The notes under the pieces are model-generated. The model made no database searches. It saw nothing but the letters and a program-made list of their open reading frames with translations, and was not told the DNA's origin. A program made the position numbers and the translations under genes. From Peptococcaceae bacterium (GTDB taxonomy: Bacteria > Bacillota > Desulfotomaculia > Desulfotomaculales > Desulfocucumaceae), in NCBI GenBank assembly GCA_023512435.1, contig JAILZP010000013.1, forward strand, positions 1 to 64,000: a stretch of 64,000 nucleotides of DNA, written 5' to 3'. Within the stretch, counting starts at the first letter, position 1. Every line of letters starts with the position of its first letter. Positions 44,461 to 53,291 of this stretch are shown one piece after another.

Positions 44461-44913
44461 ATGGACAATGACAAGATTGATCGGATTATAAACAAACACC
44501 GGGGCAAAGCCGGTTCTCTGGTTCAGGTATTGATGGAAATCCAGGAAGAGAATCACTGGCTTCCCCGGGAAGTGCTGGAGAAGGTCGGCGAGAAGCTGGA
44601 TGTGCCCTTAAGCCGGGTGCTGCGGATAGCCACCATGTATAAAACATTCAGTTTGACTCCCAAAGGACGTCATGAAATTCACATTTGCACGGGCAGTGCC
44701 TGTCATGTCCGGGGGGCGCGGCGCGTCCTCGAAACGGTTCAGGACCTGACCGGAATCAAGCCCGGCGAAACGGATTCGGATTCGAGGTTCAGCCTGGAAA
44801 CCGTTAACTGCCAGGGCTGCTGCGCTTTAGGCCCGGTGGTGGCAATCGATGGAAAGACTCACGGCAGGATATCGCCGGACGAGATAGCAGACGCGCTAAA
44901 AAAATACGATTGA
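44461..44913 (+). CDS. bamG: BamG, NuoE-like 2Fe-2S subunit
   Basis: 150 residues, thioredoxin-like 24-kDa subunit type. Cys ligands: CTGSACH (about 79-83) and NCQGCCALGP (about 119-123). N-terminal helical region DNDKIDRIINKHRGKAGSLV. It passes electrons between NADH-oxidising BamH and the rest of the complex. It is ten bases ahead of bamH. Confidence 0.88.
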   Translation: MDNDKIDRIINKHRGKAGSLVQVLMEIQEENHWLPREVLEKVGEKLDVPLSRVLRIATMYKTFSLTPKGRHEIHICTGSACHVRGARRVLETVQDLTGIKPGETDSDSRFSLETVNCQGCCALGPVVAIDGKTHGRISPDEIADALKKYD

Positions 44914-44922
44914 GGGTAGATT

Positions 44923-46629
44923 ATGGCACGGATAAATTCAGCTGCTGAATTGGAAGAACTCAGGAAGGACATCGTGTCCAAAAGAGACGCCGCCAAGCCC
45001 TGTGTCGCGATATGCGCGGGAATCGCCTGTCTCGGCCCCGGCAACGACAGGGTGATCAGCGCCTTTGAAGAAGAAATCAGGAAACAGTCTCTGGAAGCCA
45101 GGGTCGAGATCAGGGCAACCGGCTGCCACGGCTTTTGTGAGAAGGGGCCCATCGCCATTATCTATCCTGGGGAAATCTGCTATTTGCAGGTAACGCCGGA
45201 GGATGTCCCGGAAATTGTCTCCCAGACTATAGTCGGGAAGAAAGTGATCGACCGCCTGGTCTATACCGACCCGGACACCGGTGAAAAAGCGGCGCGCCAA
45301 TCTGAAATCCCCTTCTACAGGAACCAGATGCGGCTTCTTACCGGCAACAGCACCAGGATAAACCCCAAGAGCATCGAAGACTACCTGGCGATTGGCGGTT
45401 ATGCCGCGTTGGCCAAGGCGCTTTTTGAGATGAAGCCCGATCAGGTCATCGAGGAGATAAAGAAGGCCAACCTGCGCGGCCGGGGCGGCGGAGGATTCCC
45501 CGCCGGGTCGAAGTGGCAGACTGCCCGCAATGCGCCCGGAGAGGAAAAGTATGTTATCGTCAACGCTCACGAAGGGGAGCCCGGGGCGTTCATGGACAGG
45601 GCCCTCTTTACGGGAAATCCGCACCTGGTGCTGGAAGGCCTGATTATCGGCGCCTATGCCATAGGTTCACACCGGGGGTTTATCTACACCCGGCACGACA
45701 CTCCCCAGCTGCGGGAGAATATCGCCATTGCCCTCGCCCAGGCGGAGGAGTACGGACTTTTGGGCGAAAATATCCTTGGATCCGGTTTCAACTTCAATGT
45801 CGAGGTGCATCTTGACGTGGGGATATTCGTCTCCGGCGAGTCCAGCGCGTTAATGAGGTCGATCGAGGGAAAGGCGCCGGAGCCCAGGCCGAAATATATC
45901 CGCACCTCGGTAAGCGGTATCTGGGATCGGCCGAGCAACCTGAACAATGTGGAAACCTGGGCCAACGTGCCCCAGATAATAAGCAAGGGATCCGGATGGT
46001 ACGGCAGTATCGGCACGGATCGGAGCAAGGGAACAAAACTCATATCCTTGTCAGGCAATATATGCAATACCGGGGTTGTGGAAGTGCCCATGGGCACCCC
46101 GCTCAGAGAGATTATCTACGGCTTCGGCGGCGGCATTCCAAACGGAAAGAAACTTAAGGCGGTGCACTTCGGAGGACCCATGGGGGGTTCCATTCCCGAA
46201 AGCCTTATCGACAGCCCGCTGGATTTCGATGTGCTGGCGGAACTGGGAACTTCGTTGGGCGCAGGCGACATGCTGGTGATGGATGAAGATACCTGTATGG
46301 TTGAAATGGCCAGGTACTTCCTTGACTTCCTGAGCGGCGAGTCGTGCGGCAAATGTGTCCCGTGCCGTGAAGGCATCAGGCAGATGCTCAAGATTCTCAC
46401 CAATATCACCAAAGGAAAAGGAAAAGAGGGAGATATCCAGCTCCTGGAAGAAATAGCCGGGGTGGCCGGTGAAGCGGCCCTTTGCTCATTGGGCCGGAGT
46501 ATTGCCAAGCCGTTGTACAGCGTATTGAAATACTTTAGAGACGAGTTTGAGGCGCACATCAAGGAGAAGCGGTGTCCGGCCCTTTCCTGCCAGGAACTGG
46601 CCGCATCAGGGGGAGCGAAAGAAAAATGA
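44923..46629 (+). CDS. bamH: BamH, NuoF-like NADH-binding flavoprotein
   Basis: 568 residues. The N-terminal thioredoxin-like 2Fe-2S part holds CAGIACLGPG and ATGCHGFCEKGP. The 51-kDa-type core follows: RGRGGGGFPAGSKW (NADH/FMN), NAHEGEPGAFMDR, SGESSALMRSIEGK, and the 4Fe-4S motif ESCGKCVPCREG. It should oxidise or reduce NAD(H) with FMN. Its stop overlaps the bamI start (ATGA). The closest relatives by architecture are HydB/NfnB-type soluble subunits. Confidence 0.9.
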   Translation: MARINSAAELEELRKDIVSKRDAAKPCVAICAGIACLGPGNDRVISAFEEEIRKQSLEARVEIRATGCHGFCEKGPIAIIYPGEICYLQVTPEDVPEIVSQTIVGKKVIDRLVYTDPDTGEKAARQSEIPFYRNQMRLLTGNSTRINPKSIEDYLAIGGYAALAKALFEMKPDQVIEEIKKANLRGRGGGGFPAGSKWQTARNAPGEEKYVIVNAHEGEPGAFMDRALFTGNPHLVLEGLIIGAYAIGSHRGFIYTRHDTPQLRENIAIALAQAEEYGLLGENILGSGFNFNVEVHLDVGIFVSGESSALMRSIEGKAPEPRPKYIRTSVSGIWDRPSNLNNVETWANVPQIISKGSGWYGSIGTDRSKGTKLISLSGNICNTGVVEVPMGTPLREIIYGFGGGIPNGKKLKAVHFGGPMGGSIPESLIDSPLDFDVLAELGTSLGAGDMLVMDEDTCMVEMARYFLDFLSGESCGKCVPCREGIRQMLKILTNITKGKGKEGDIQLLEEIAGVAGEAALCSLGRSIAKPLYSVLKYFRDEFEAHIKEKRCPALSCQELAASGGAKEK

Positions 46630-47234
46630 GTGAAATCACTTTACAGATTGACGGAAGAGAAGTGGCGGCAAGGAAAGGGATGACCGTTCTGGAGGCGGCC
46701 AAAAAGGCGGGCATATCAATTCCGACCCTCTGTCACCACGAAAAACTGGAGCCTTACGGGGGTTGCCGCCTATGCACCGTGGAAGTGGAAGAACGCGGCC
46801 GGACCAAAATGGTTGCCGCTTGCCTTTACCCGGTGGAAAAGGATTTGGTTGTAAAGACCAGGACAGAGAAGGTGGACAGAATCCGCAAGATGATCCTGGA
46901 GCTGTTGCTGGCCCATGCTCCGGATGCCTTTGAATTGCAGGATCTGGCTTTAGAGTACGGGGCGGACAGGGACCGTTTTGAAAAAGAGTCCTCGTTTTGC
47001 TTACACTGCGGCCTGTGTGTAAGATACTGCGCCGAGGTCAAAAAGAAGAACGCTATTGGATTTATCAATTGCGGAACAAGGCGGGAGATAAGCTTCATTC
47101 CGGAGATAGCCTCCAAGGAGTGCTGGAACTGCAAAGAATGCTTTCCGCTTTGCCCCACGGAGGCCCTGCAGGCGGCTTTCGTTTTAACCAAGGCGCTGGT
47201 GTTTCCTTCACCTTTATCGGAGTTAAAGGGGTGA
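46626..47234 (+). CDS. bamI: BamI, NuoG-N-terminal-like iron-sulfur subunit
   Basis: 202 residues. A 2Fe-2S ferredoxin domain (IPTLCHHEKLEPYGGCRLC...AACLYP) leads to an HC-type region and two 4Fe-4S motifs (CLHCGLCVRYC, CWNCKECFPLCP). It is short compared with NuoG or HydA, with no catalytic C-terminal domain, which fits an electron-relay role. It starts inside the bamH stop codon. Confidence 0.87.
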   Translation: MSEITLQIDGREVAARKGMTVLEAAKKAGISIPTLCHHEKLEPYGGCRLCTVEVEERGRTKMVAACLYPVEKDLVVKTRTEKVDRIRKMILELLLAHAPDAFELQDLALEYGADRDRFEKESSFCLHCGLCVRYCAEVKKKNAIGFINCGTRREISFIPEIASKECWNCKECFPLCPTEALQAAFVLTKALVFPSPLSELKG

Positions 47235-47238
47235 TCAC

Positions 47239-47985
47239 GTGAAGCTTAAGGACAAGGTGGTTATTATTACAGGCGCAAAGCAGGGTATAGGTGAAGCGGC
47301 GGCGGTGGCGATGGCCCGGGAAGGGGCCGCGGTGGTCTTGGTAAGCCGGAGCATCCGGCCGGACAGCCCGGTGGTGGAAAAAATAAAGGAAACCGGCGGC
47401 CGTTATCTGACCATGAGTGTTGATGTCAGTGACCGCGGGCAGGTGCAACGGATGGTTGATGAAACGCTGGCTGCTTTTGGCCGGGTGGACGTCCTCTTTA
47501 ACAACGCGGGGATCAGCAAGCCGGCGATGCTCTGGAAAATGACGGAAGAACAATGGGACGAGGTTATAAATATCAATCTGAAAGGGACCTTCAACTGTAT
47601 ACAGGCTGTGTCAAAGCCCATGATGGAACAGAAAAAAGGCGCCATTATCAATGTTACATCCTCGGCGGGACTGATCGGCACCATTGGACAGGTCAATTAT
47701 ACAGCCGCCAAGGGCGGCGTGCATGCTTTGACCAAGTCGGCGGCCAAAGAGCTGGCCCGCTATAACATCACTGTTAATGTTATCGCTCCCATGGCGGAGA
47801 CGGAAATGACCAAAACCATAGCCAATGACCCCCGCTTCCGGGACAAATACCTGGAGCGCATACCTTTGGGGCGCTTTGCCAAGTCCGAGGAAATTGCCCC
47901 CTGCGTGGTTTTCCTTGCCTCGGATGAAGCCGGATATATCACGGGCCAGACCATTTGTGTGGATGGCGGAATGGTCATGATGTGA
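47239..47985 (+). CDS. Short-chain dehydrogenase, candidate 3-hydroxypimeloyl-CoA dehydrogenase
   Basis: 248 residues from GTG 47239, four bases after bamI. Cofactor motif TGAKQGIG (11-18), NNAG (88-91), catalytic Ser142, Tyr154 and Lys158 (VNYTAAKGG), C-terminal ITGQTICVDGGMVMM. The FabG-like fold oxidises a hydroxyacyl-CoA with NAD(P)+. Position between the reductase subunits and the thiolase fits oxidation of 3-hydroxypimeloyl-CoA, the product of BamA. Oxidation of the 6-hydroxycyclohexene intermediate (usually a zinc alcohol dehydrogenase) is an alternative, since no such enzyme is in the window. Confidence 0.8.
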   Translation: MKLKDKVVIITGAKQGIGEAAAVAMAREGAAVVLVSRSIRPDSPVVEKIKETGGRYLTMSVDVSDRGQVQRMVDETLAAFGRVDVLFNNAGISKPAMLWKMTEEQWDEVININLKGTFNCIQAVSKPMMEQKKGAIINVTSSAGLIGTIGQVNYTAAKGGVHALTKSAAKELARYNITVNVIAPMAETEMTKTIANDPRFRDKYLERIPLGRFAKSEEIAPCVVFLASDEAGYITGQTICVDGGMVMM

Positions 47986-48007
47986 CAGTTTAGGGGAGGG
48001 TATAAAG

Positions 48008-49162
48008 ATGCCGAAGGATGTGGCTGTAATCGGGGTGGGCCAGAGCGCCTTTGTCCGCGGTTATCCGGGTTCCATCAGGGAATTGGCTTTTGAGGCCTTC
48101 AGGGAAGCCATGCTGGACGCTTCGATAGGTGTGAAAGAAATAGGCGCATCGGTGGTGTGTTCAGCCCCCGAATATGACAGGCAGCGCAGTCCGTCGGGAC
48201 TGATTGCTGAATATCTGGGGCTGAATCCGCAGCCGACTTTTGTCATCGAAAATGTGTGTGCATCAAGCACTTCGGGTATCAGGGCGGCCTATTCCCTGAT
48301 CAAGTCCGGTCTGCATGACATTGTGGCGGTGATCGGCTTCCAGAAGATGTCCGAGATATCTTCGGCGGAGTCCCAGGAGCGGATGGGCCGCGGGGCGGAT
48401 ATCATGTGGGAATCGCCCTTTGGAACAATGATGCCGGCATACTATGCCATGCACGCCAGGGCCCATTTTGAAAAACACGGCAGCACCGAGAGGGACCTGG
48501 CCATGATCAGGGTTAAGTCTTCCAAGTACGGAATGCTTAACGACAAGGCGGTGTACCGTGGGGAAGTGAAGTTGGAAAAGGCGTTAAACGCGGGCGTGGT
48601 TTCCAGCCCCCTTAAAGTGTATGACTGCTGTGCCAATGCCGATGGCGCCTCCTGTGTTATCTTGGCCAACAGGGACAGGGCCGTGGAATTGTCGCCGAAG
48701 CCGGTGTGGCTTTTGGGCCTGGGAGCGGCGACGGCGCCAATGAATCTTACCGGCCGTGAGGCCCTGGACGGACTGAGCTGCGCCCGGGCGGCCGCCCGGC
48801 AGGCGTACCAAATGGCCGGACTGCAGCCCCAGGATATTGATGTTGCGGAAGTCCATGACTGTTTTACCATTGCCGAGCTGATGGCCTACGAAGACCTTGG
48901 GTTTGCCGGTCCCGGCAAAGGTGTTGATCTGGTCCGCAACGGCGAGACTTATATCGGCGGTAAAATCCCGGTTAACGTAGACGGGGGATTGCTCTCAAAA
49001 GGGCATCCCATTGGCGCGACGGGGGGATCCCAGGTGCGGACCATCGTTTTGCAGCTCCGGGGGGAAGCGGGGGCAATGCAGGTGCCGGGGGCCGAGTTCG
49101 GGTTGGTTCACAACATCGGCGGCGTTGGAATTTACAGCAACGTCATTATTCTGGGGAGGTGA
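48008..49162 (+). CDS. SCP-x-type thiolase, candidate 3-oxopimeloyl-CoA thiolase
   Basis: 384 residues. Nucleophile Cys84 in NVCASSTSG, His in EVHDCFTIAE, and SKGHPIGATGGSQV near the C-terminus. The second Cys of standard thiolases is replaced by the SCP-x pattern HNIGGVGIYSNVIIL. It is followed, with a four-base overlap (GTGA), by a DUF35 zinc-ribbon protein. Such pairs form joint complexes (archaeal acetoacetyl-CoA thiolase/HMG-CoA synthase; BbsAB of toluene degradation). Here cleavage of 3-oxopimeloyl-CoA to glutaryl-CoA plus acetyl-CoA is the simplest reading. Confidence 0.8.
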   Translation: MPKDVAVIGVGQSAFVRGYPGSIRELAFEAFREAMLDASIGVKEIGASVVCSAPEYDRQRSPSGLIAEYLGLNPQPTFVIENVCASSTSGIRAAYSLIKSGLHDIVAVIGFQKMSEISSAESQERMGRGADIMWESPFGTMMPAYYAMHARAHFEKHGSTERDLAMIRVKSSKYGMLNDKAVYRGEVKLEKALNAGVVSSPLKVYDCCANADGASCVILANRDRAVELSPKPVWLLGLGAATAPMNLTGREALDGLSCARAAARQAYQMAGLQPQDIDVAEVHDCFTIAELMAYEDLGFAGPGKGVDLVRNGETYIGGKIPVNVDGGLLSKGHPIGATGGSQVRTIVLQLRGEAGAMQVPGAEFGLVHNIGGVGIYSNVIILGR

Positions 49163-49581
49163 AAAAATTGGGTTTTGAGCGGTTCGGAAGGAAAAGTTTT
49201 ACCTCTCAAACCAAGGTGGCGGCATTTGTAGATTACCTCGACAAGGGTGAGCTTCGGGCTACAAAATGCAACAACTGCGATCAGGTCTTTTTCCCGCCCA
49301 GGGCCGATTGCCCCAATTGCCTCGGTGACGGGATGGAGTGGGTTGAAGTTGAAGGAACCGGGAGCCTTGTCAGCTTCACTCAGGTCAATTACGCTCCCGC
49401 CGGCTTTGAAGGGGATGTTCCGTATATCTTGAGCCTGGTGGATTTCGGCAAAGTGAGGGTTTTTGGCCGTATGCGAAGTGACGTGCCGCAGGAGGCGCTG
49501 AAGGTGGGCATGCCGGTGAAGGCTGTTATTTGCAGGCTTTCCGACGGGCAGGTTGCTTACGAGTTTCTGCCCGCCCGGTAG
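49159..49581 (+). CDS. DUF35 OB-fold, zinc-ribbon acyl-CoA-binding partner
   Basis: 140 residues from GTG 49159. The zinc ribbon CNNCDQVFFPPRADCPNC (about 37-54) and a following OB fold (GTGSLVSFTQVNYAP, PYILSLVDFGKVRVFGRM) define the family. Partner subunit of the thiolase before it, with which it probably shares a CoA-binding site. Confidence 0.85.
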   Translation: MKKLGFERFGRKSFTSQTKVAAFVDYLDKGELRATKCNNCDQVFFPPRADCPNCLGDGMEWVEVEGTGSLVSFTQVNYAPAGFEGDVPYILSLVDFGKVRVFGRMRSDVPQEALKVGMPVKAVICRLSDGQVAYEFLPAR

Positions 49582-49660
49582 GGGCGGTATGCTTAAGAGT
49601 TTTGGATGTAGCAACGGTTTAATGTTTACTCATAAAATCTATTAAACGGGAGGAGAAAGA

Positions 49661-50791
49661 ATGGACCTGTTCAAGTGGCCCCGCCAGACTGATGTCAAGG
49701 ACCACGATATTTTCGGGGATGAGCATTTCGGTAAGGAAGCGCCGTGTGTGGTTTATGAAAAAAAGCCTTTGACCGACCCCCAGGGCAAACAGGTGGAAGG
49801 CCTTTATTCGGCCTGGATTGTCTTGAACAACCCCGCCCAGTACAATTCCTACACAACTGAAATGGTAAAAGGAGTCATTGCCGGGTTTCACAAGGCTTCA
49901 ATGGACAGGTCGGTGGTGGCCGCCGTTTTCACCGGAACTGGCGACAAGGCTTTCTGCACCGGCGGCAACACCAAGGAATATGCCGAATACTACAGCGGCA
50001 ACCCCTCTGAGTACGCGTCTTATATGGACCTTTTCAACGGGATGGTGGATGCCATCTACATGTGCAAAAAGCCGGTGATCTGCAGGGTAAACGGGATGCG
50101 GGTGGCCGGCGGGCAGGAAATCGGCATGGCCTGCGATATTTCACTTTCCTCGGACCTGGCCGTTTTCGGGCAGGCCGGCCCGAAGCACGGTTCGGCGCCC
50201 GTGGGCGGCACCACTGACTACATTTTCTGGTACCTGGGCGTGGAGCAGGCAATGTGGAGCTGTATCTCCTGTGAGCAGTGGAGCGCTTACAAAATGGAGA
50301 GATTGGGCCTGATTTCAAAGGCTTTGCCGGTTTTGAAGCGGGACGGCAAGTTTATCAGGAACCCGCAGGTTATCACCGACAGATATATTGAAGACGGCCG
50401 GATCGTGTACGGAGAATTTGTCCAGGGTCAGGCCGCCGCAGATGCCAGGGCGCTGATAAAGGAATGCGAAGTGGACTTTACCCTGCTGGATAATGAGGTA
50501 AATAAGGTCGTTTGGACCCTGACCAACCTCTTCCCCCACTGCCTGATGATGTCAATTGACGGTATCCGCCAGAAGAAGAAGTTCTTCTGGGATATGAATA
50601 AACTTCCCAGCAGGCATTGGCTGGCCGCCAACATGATGAGCGAGGCCTATCTTGGATTCAACGCGTTTAATAATAAGAAACTTACCGGCAAGGGCGAGTG
50701 TGATTTTATTGCCTACAGAAGGATGCTGGCCGAGGCAAAACCCTTTGACCAGAAACTGATTGATACTGTATTGCCACCCCGGATAAAATAG
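49661..50791 (+). CDS. bamA: 6-oxocyclohex-1-ene-1-carbonyl-CoA hydrolase (ring-cleaving)
   Basis: 376 residues of the crotonase superfamily, the marker enzyme of anaerobic aromatic degradation. It matches the family at MDLFKWPRQTDVKDHDIFGDE, ...GDKAFCTGGNTKEYAEYY, VNGMRVAGGQEIGMACDI, GQAGPKHGSAPVGGTTDY and the C-terminal region. It adds water twice to hydrolyse the ring, giving 3-hydroxypimeloyl-CoA. GGGAGGAG lies upstream of ATG 49661. It is the last pathway gene, 80 bases after DUF35, and confirms the identity of the cluster. Confidence 0.93.
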   Translation: MDLFKWPRQTDVKDHDIFGDEHFGKEAPCVVYEKKPLTDPQGKQVEGLYSAWIVLNNPAQYNSYTTEMVKGVIAGFHKASMDRSVVAAVFTGTGDKAFCTGGNTKEYAEYYSGNPSEYASYMDLFNGMVDAIYMCKKPVICRVNGMRVAGGQEIGMACDISLSSDLAVFGQAGPKHGSAPVGGTTDYIFWYLGVEQAMWSCISCEQWSAYKMERLGLISKALPVLKRDGKFIRNPQVITDRYIEDGRIVYGEFVQGQAAADARALIKECEVDFTLLDNEVNKVVWTLTNLFPHCLMMSIDGIRQKKKFFWDMNKLPSRHWLAANMMSEAYLGFNAFNNKKLTGKGECDFIAYRRMLAEAKPFDQKLIDTVLPPRIK

Positions 50792-50871
50792 CCGATATAT
50801 AGGGGGCGGTTTGGAACAAGATTGAAAATAATTGCGGTCCTTGGAAACAGGGCGCAACATTTGTATGGATT

Positions 50872-50938
50872 CTGGCTCATAATGCCCCTGTTCCGGTAGT
50901 CGCGCCGGACAGGATCTTTGTGAGCCAGTTGTTTATTT
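50872..50938 (+). terminator. Two-tier hairpin after bamA, probable terminator
   Basis: Outer arms CTGGCTCA (50872-50879) and TGAGCCAG (50921-50928); inner arms CCTGTTCCGG and CCGGACAGG with one bulged T; then TTGTTTATTT. The double stem is larger than a normal terminator. Confidence 0.55.
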
Positions 50939-51081
50939 AATGCAAAAATTACAAAAACACATATTAATTATTTTTGATAAAATTACTCTAAGTTTCAATA
51001 CCGGCCCGGTGGAAATCATGTAATTGTCTTTGTCTAAGGAGAATCTGACGTTTAAAAGTTTTAGGCGCGGGGTGATGCAGG

Positions 51082-52587
51082 GTGGCAGTATTAGACCCGA
51101 AAAAGCCCGGATCGTTCAAAAGGGATAAAAAGGCCGAAAACCAGGGCCTGGACAGTTTATTAAGCCTGTTTCCCGATGAAAGCGAGTCGAAAATAAGGTG
51201 GCTCGCCAATATTTTAAATTCAATCTATGACAGTGTTCTGGTTGTTGATGCCGGTTCAACCATTTTGTTTGCCAACCCTTCCTATACCAGGACTTTTGGC
51301 GTTCCGGTACAAAAAGTGCTTGGCAGAAAACTGTCCGATATAGAACCGGGATCCCAGATTCTTAAAGTTTTGGAAACGGGAAAGCCAATCGTGGATGACA
51401 AGCAGTGGATAAATTCCGTGGGAATCTATATTGTAACCAATATAACGCCGGTATATGACGGGGACAAACTTGCAGGCGCGGTGGCCGTTTTCCGGGATGC
51501 CAGCGAGATGCTTGTCTTGCAGGAAAAACTAAAGAAAACGGAACACGAGGTGAACAAAGTCAAAAACCTTTCTGAAAGATATTTTTCCGAGGTTTTGGAA
51601 TTGAGGAACCGTATGCTGGAAATCAAGGACATGGTTTTTGAGAGTCCTCAGATAAAACGTGTTCTGGATATGGTTCTAAGGGTGGCCACGGTGGACTCCA
51701 CTGTCTTGGTCACAGGAGAAACCGGCGTCGGAAAGGAGATATTCGCAAAAATTATTCACCGCGGAAGCCGCCGCTCAAACGGTCCTTTTGTTGCGGTGAA
51801 CTGCGGGGCCATACCGGAAAATATATTGGAAAGTGAATTGTTCGGGTATGAAAAAGGCGCTTTTACAGGTGCCGGTAAAGATGGAAAAATCGGCCTGATG
51901 GAGGTGGCCCAGGGGGGTACTTTGTTTCTTGATGAAATAGCCGACCTGCCTTTGGGCCTTCAGGTCAAATTACTGAGGGTCCTTCAGGAAAGAAAGATAA
52001 CAAGGGTCGGCGGTCTTCGTCCGATCGATGTTGATATCCGCATTATCGCCGCCACCAATAAAGACCTGAAAGACATGGTAAAGCAAAGGATTTTCCGGGA
52101 GGATTTGTATTACCGGCTTAACGTTGTTCCTATTTCCATCCCGCCGCTCAGGGAGAGAAAAGAAGATATAGTCCCGTTGACACAGTTTTTTTTACAGAAG
52201 TACAATAAAAAATTCAGTGCCAGTAAAAGACTGACAACCGAGGTTTTTCATTTTTTTGAAACATATGCCTGGCCGGGAAATGTCAGGGAAATGGAAAACT
52301 TGATTGAACGCCTGGTGGTTTGCTCCAAATATCCGGAAATAACCCTTAATGACGAAACCATTTTGGAATATTTTGGTGAAAGAATATGCAATGAGGGCCA
52401 AATTGCTTTTGATGGCATGATGGAATTGCAGGAAGCTCGCAGTATTGTGGAAAAGCAATTGATTAAGAAGGCAATTGATTTTTACGGTTCGGCACGCAAG
52501 GCGGCCGGTGCGCTGGGAGTTGATCATTCCACAATTTTAAGGAAGGCTAAAAAGTACGGGATTTCAGTTAATAAGGATAATAATTAA
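51082..52587 (+). CDS. Sigma-54-dependent activator with PAS domain
   Basis: 501 residues from GTG 51082. PAS sensor domain (about 40-145), a short coiled coil (150-185), AAA+ domain (about 185-420) with Walker A GETGVGKE (212-219) and the sigma-54 contact loop GAFTGA (259-264), then a Fis-type helix-turn-helix at the end (SARKAAGALGVDHSTILRKAKKYG). No response-regulator receiver is present; it is controlled through the PAS domain. The cluster promoter is a sigma-54 promoter, and no other sigma-54 gene is in the window, so it is the likely regulator of the bam genes. Confidence 0.9.
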   Translation: MAVLDPKKPGSFKRDKKAENQGLDSLLSLFPDESESKIRWLANILNSIYDSVLVVDAGSTILFANPSYTRTFGVPVQKVLGRKLSDIEPGSQILKVLETGKPIVDDKQWINSVGIYIVTNITPVYDGDKLAGAVAVFRDASEMLVLQEKLKKTEHEVNKVKNLSERYFSEVLELRNRMLEIKDMVFESPQIKRVLDMVLRVATVDSTVLVTGETGVGKEIFAKIIHRGSRRSNGPFVAVNCGAIPENILESELFGYEKGAFTGAGKDGKIGLMEVAQGGTLFLDEIADLPLGLQVKLLRVLQERKITRVGGLRPIDVDIRIIAATNKDLKDMVKQRIFREDLYYRLNVVPISIPPLRERKEDIVPLTQFFLQKYNKKFSASKRLTTEVFHFFETYAWPGNVREMENLIERLVVCSKYPEITLNDETILEYFGERICNEGQIAFDGMMELQEARSIVEKQLIKKAIDFYGSARKAAGALGVDHSTILRKAKKYGISVNKDNN

Positions 52588-52615
52588 ATTGATCTATTCG
52601 GACGAGGTCGGAAAC

Positions 52616-53239
52616 ATGGAGGCAATGAATATGTCAGGACAGTTGTGTGTGGGGCTGGCCTGCAGCCCCCGAAAAGATGGGAATACGGACATATTACTGA
52701 AAAGATCGGTTAAAACGCTGCGGGATCTGGACGTGGATGCGGAAATCATTTACCTGGCGGATCTGAAATACTCTCCTTGCCGGGCCTGCGAAGGATGCCA
52801 CGCAACAGGCAGGTGCATTGTTAAAGACGATGCGGGGCCTGTTTTCGAGAAAATATTAAGGGCTGAAATAATAATCCTGGCCGCGCCCGTATTCAGCATG
52901 GGATTATGCGCCCAGGCCAAGATGTTTATCGACAGGGCTCAGCAGTTCTGGGCCGCCAGGTATATTCTGGGCAGGCCTGTGGTGGAGGACGTCCGCTTAA
53001 GACAGGCCCGCAGGGGAATGTTTATTTCCTGTGCGGGTACAGATCTGCCGGGGGTTTTTGACGGACCGGCAAGGGTGGCGAGGTACTTTTTCAAGATAAT
53101 GGACATAAGACTGGCGGGAACATTCTGCTATTCCGGAGTGGATAAAAAGGGAACAATATTAACCAGGGCCGGGGCCATGGATGAAATAGCGGACTTCTCG
53201 GCCAAGCTTGCGGCGTCGCCAAGCCAAAAAAGCAGTTGA
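52616..53239 (+). CDS. Flavodoxin-fold flavoprotein (FMN reductase, iron-sulfur type)
   Basis: About 207 residues from ATG 52616 (others at 52625 and 52631 are in frame). FMN loop LACSPRKDGNTDILLKRS, cysteine group CRACEGCHATGRC (three or four ligands for a 4Fe-4S cluster), AAPVFSMGLCAQAKMFIDR. This is the NADPH-dependent FMN reductase/iron-sulfur flavoprotein group. It follows the sigma-54 activator gene on the same strand and may still belong to the aromatic region or open the redox-stress block. The substrate is unknown. Confidence 0.82.
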   Translation: MEAMNMSGQLCVGLACSPRKDGNTDILLKRSVKTLRDLDVDAEIIYLADLKYSPCRACEGCHATGRCIVKDDAGPVFEKILRAEIIILAAPVFSMGLCAQAKMFIDRAQQFWAARYILGRPVVEDVRLRQARRGMFISCAGTDLPGVFDGPARVARYFFKIMDIRLAGTFCYSGVDKKGTILTRAGAMDEIADFSAKLAASPSQKSS

Positions 53240-53273
53240 CATTAATACGGTTTTTAAATTATAATTATTCTAA
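53236..53273 (+). promoter_or_regulatory. perR promoter with PerR box
   Basis: TTGACA (53236-53241), 17 or 18 bases, TATAAT (53260-53265). The sequence TTATAATTATTCTAA (53259-53273) matches the PerR box TTATAAT-N-ATTATAA with one mismatch and covers the -10, as expected for autorepression. Confidence 0.85.
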
Positions 53274-53291
53274 ACAAATAAGTGTTATAAT

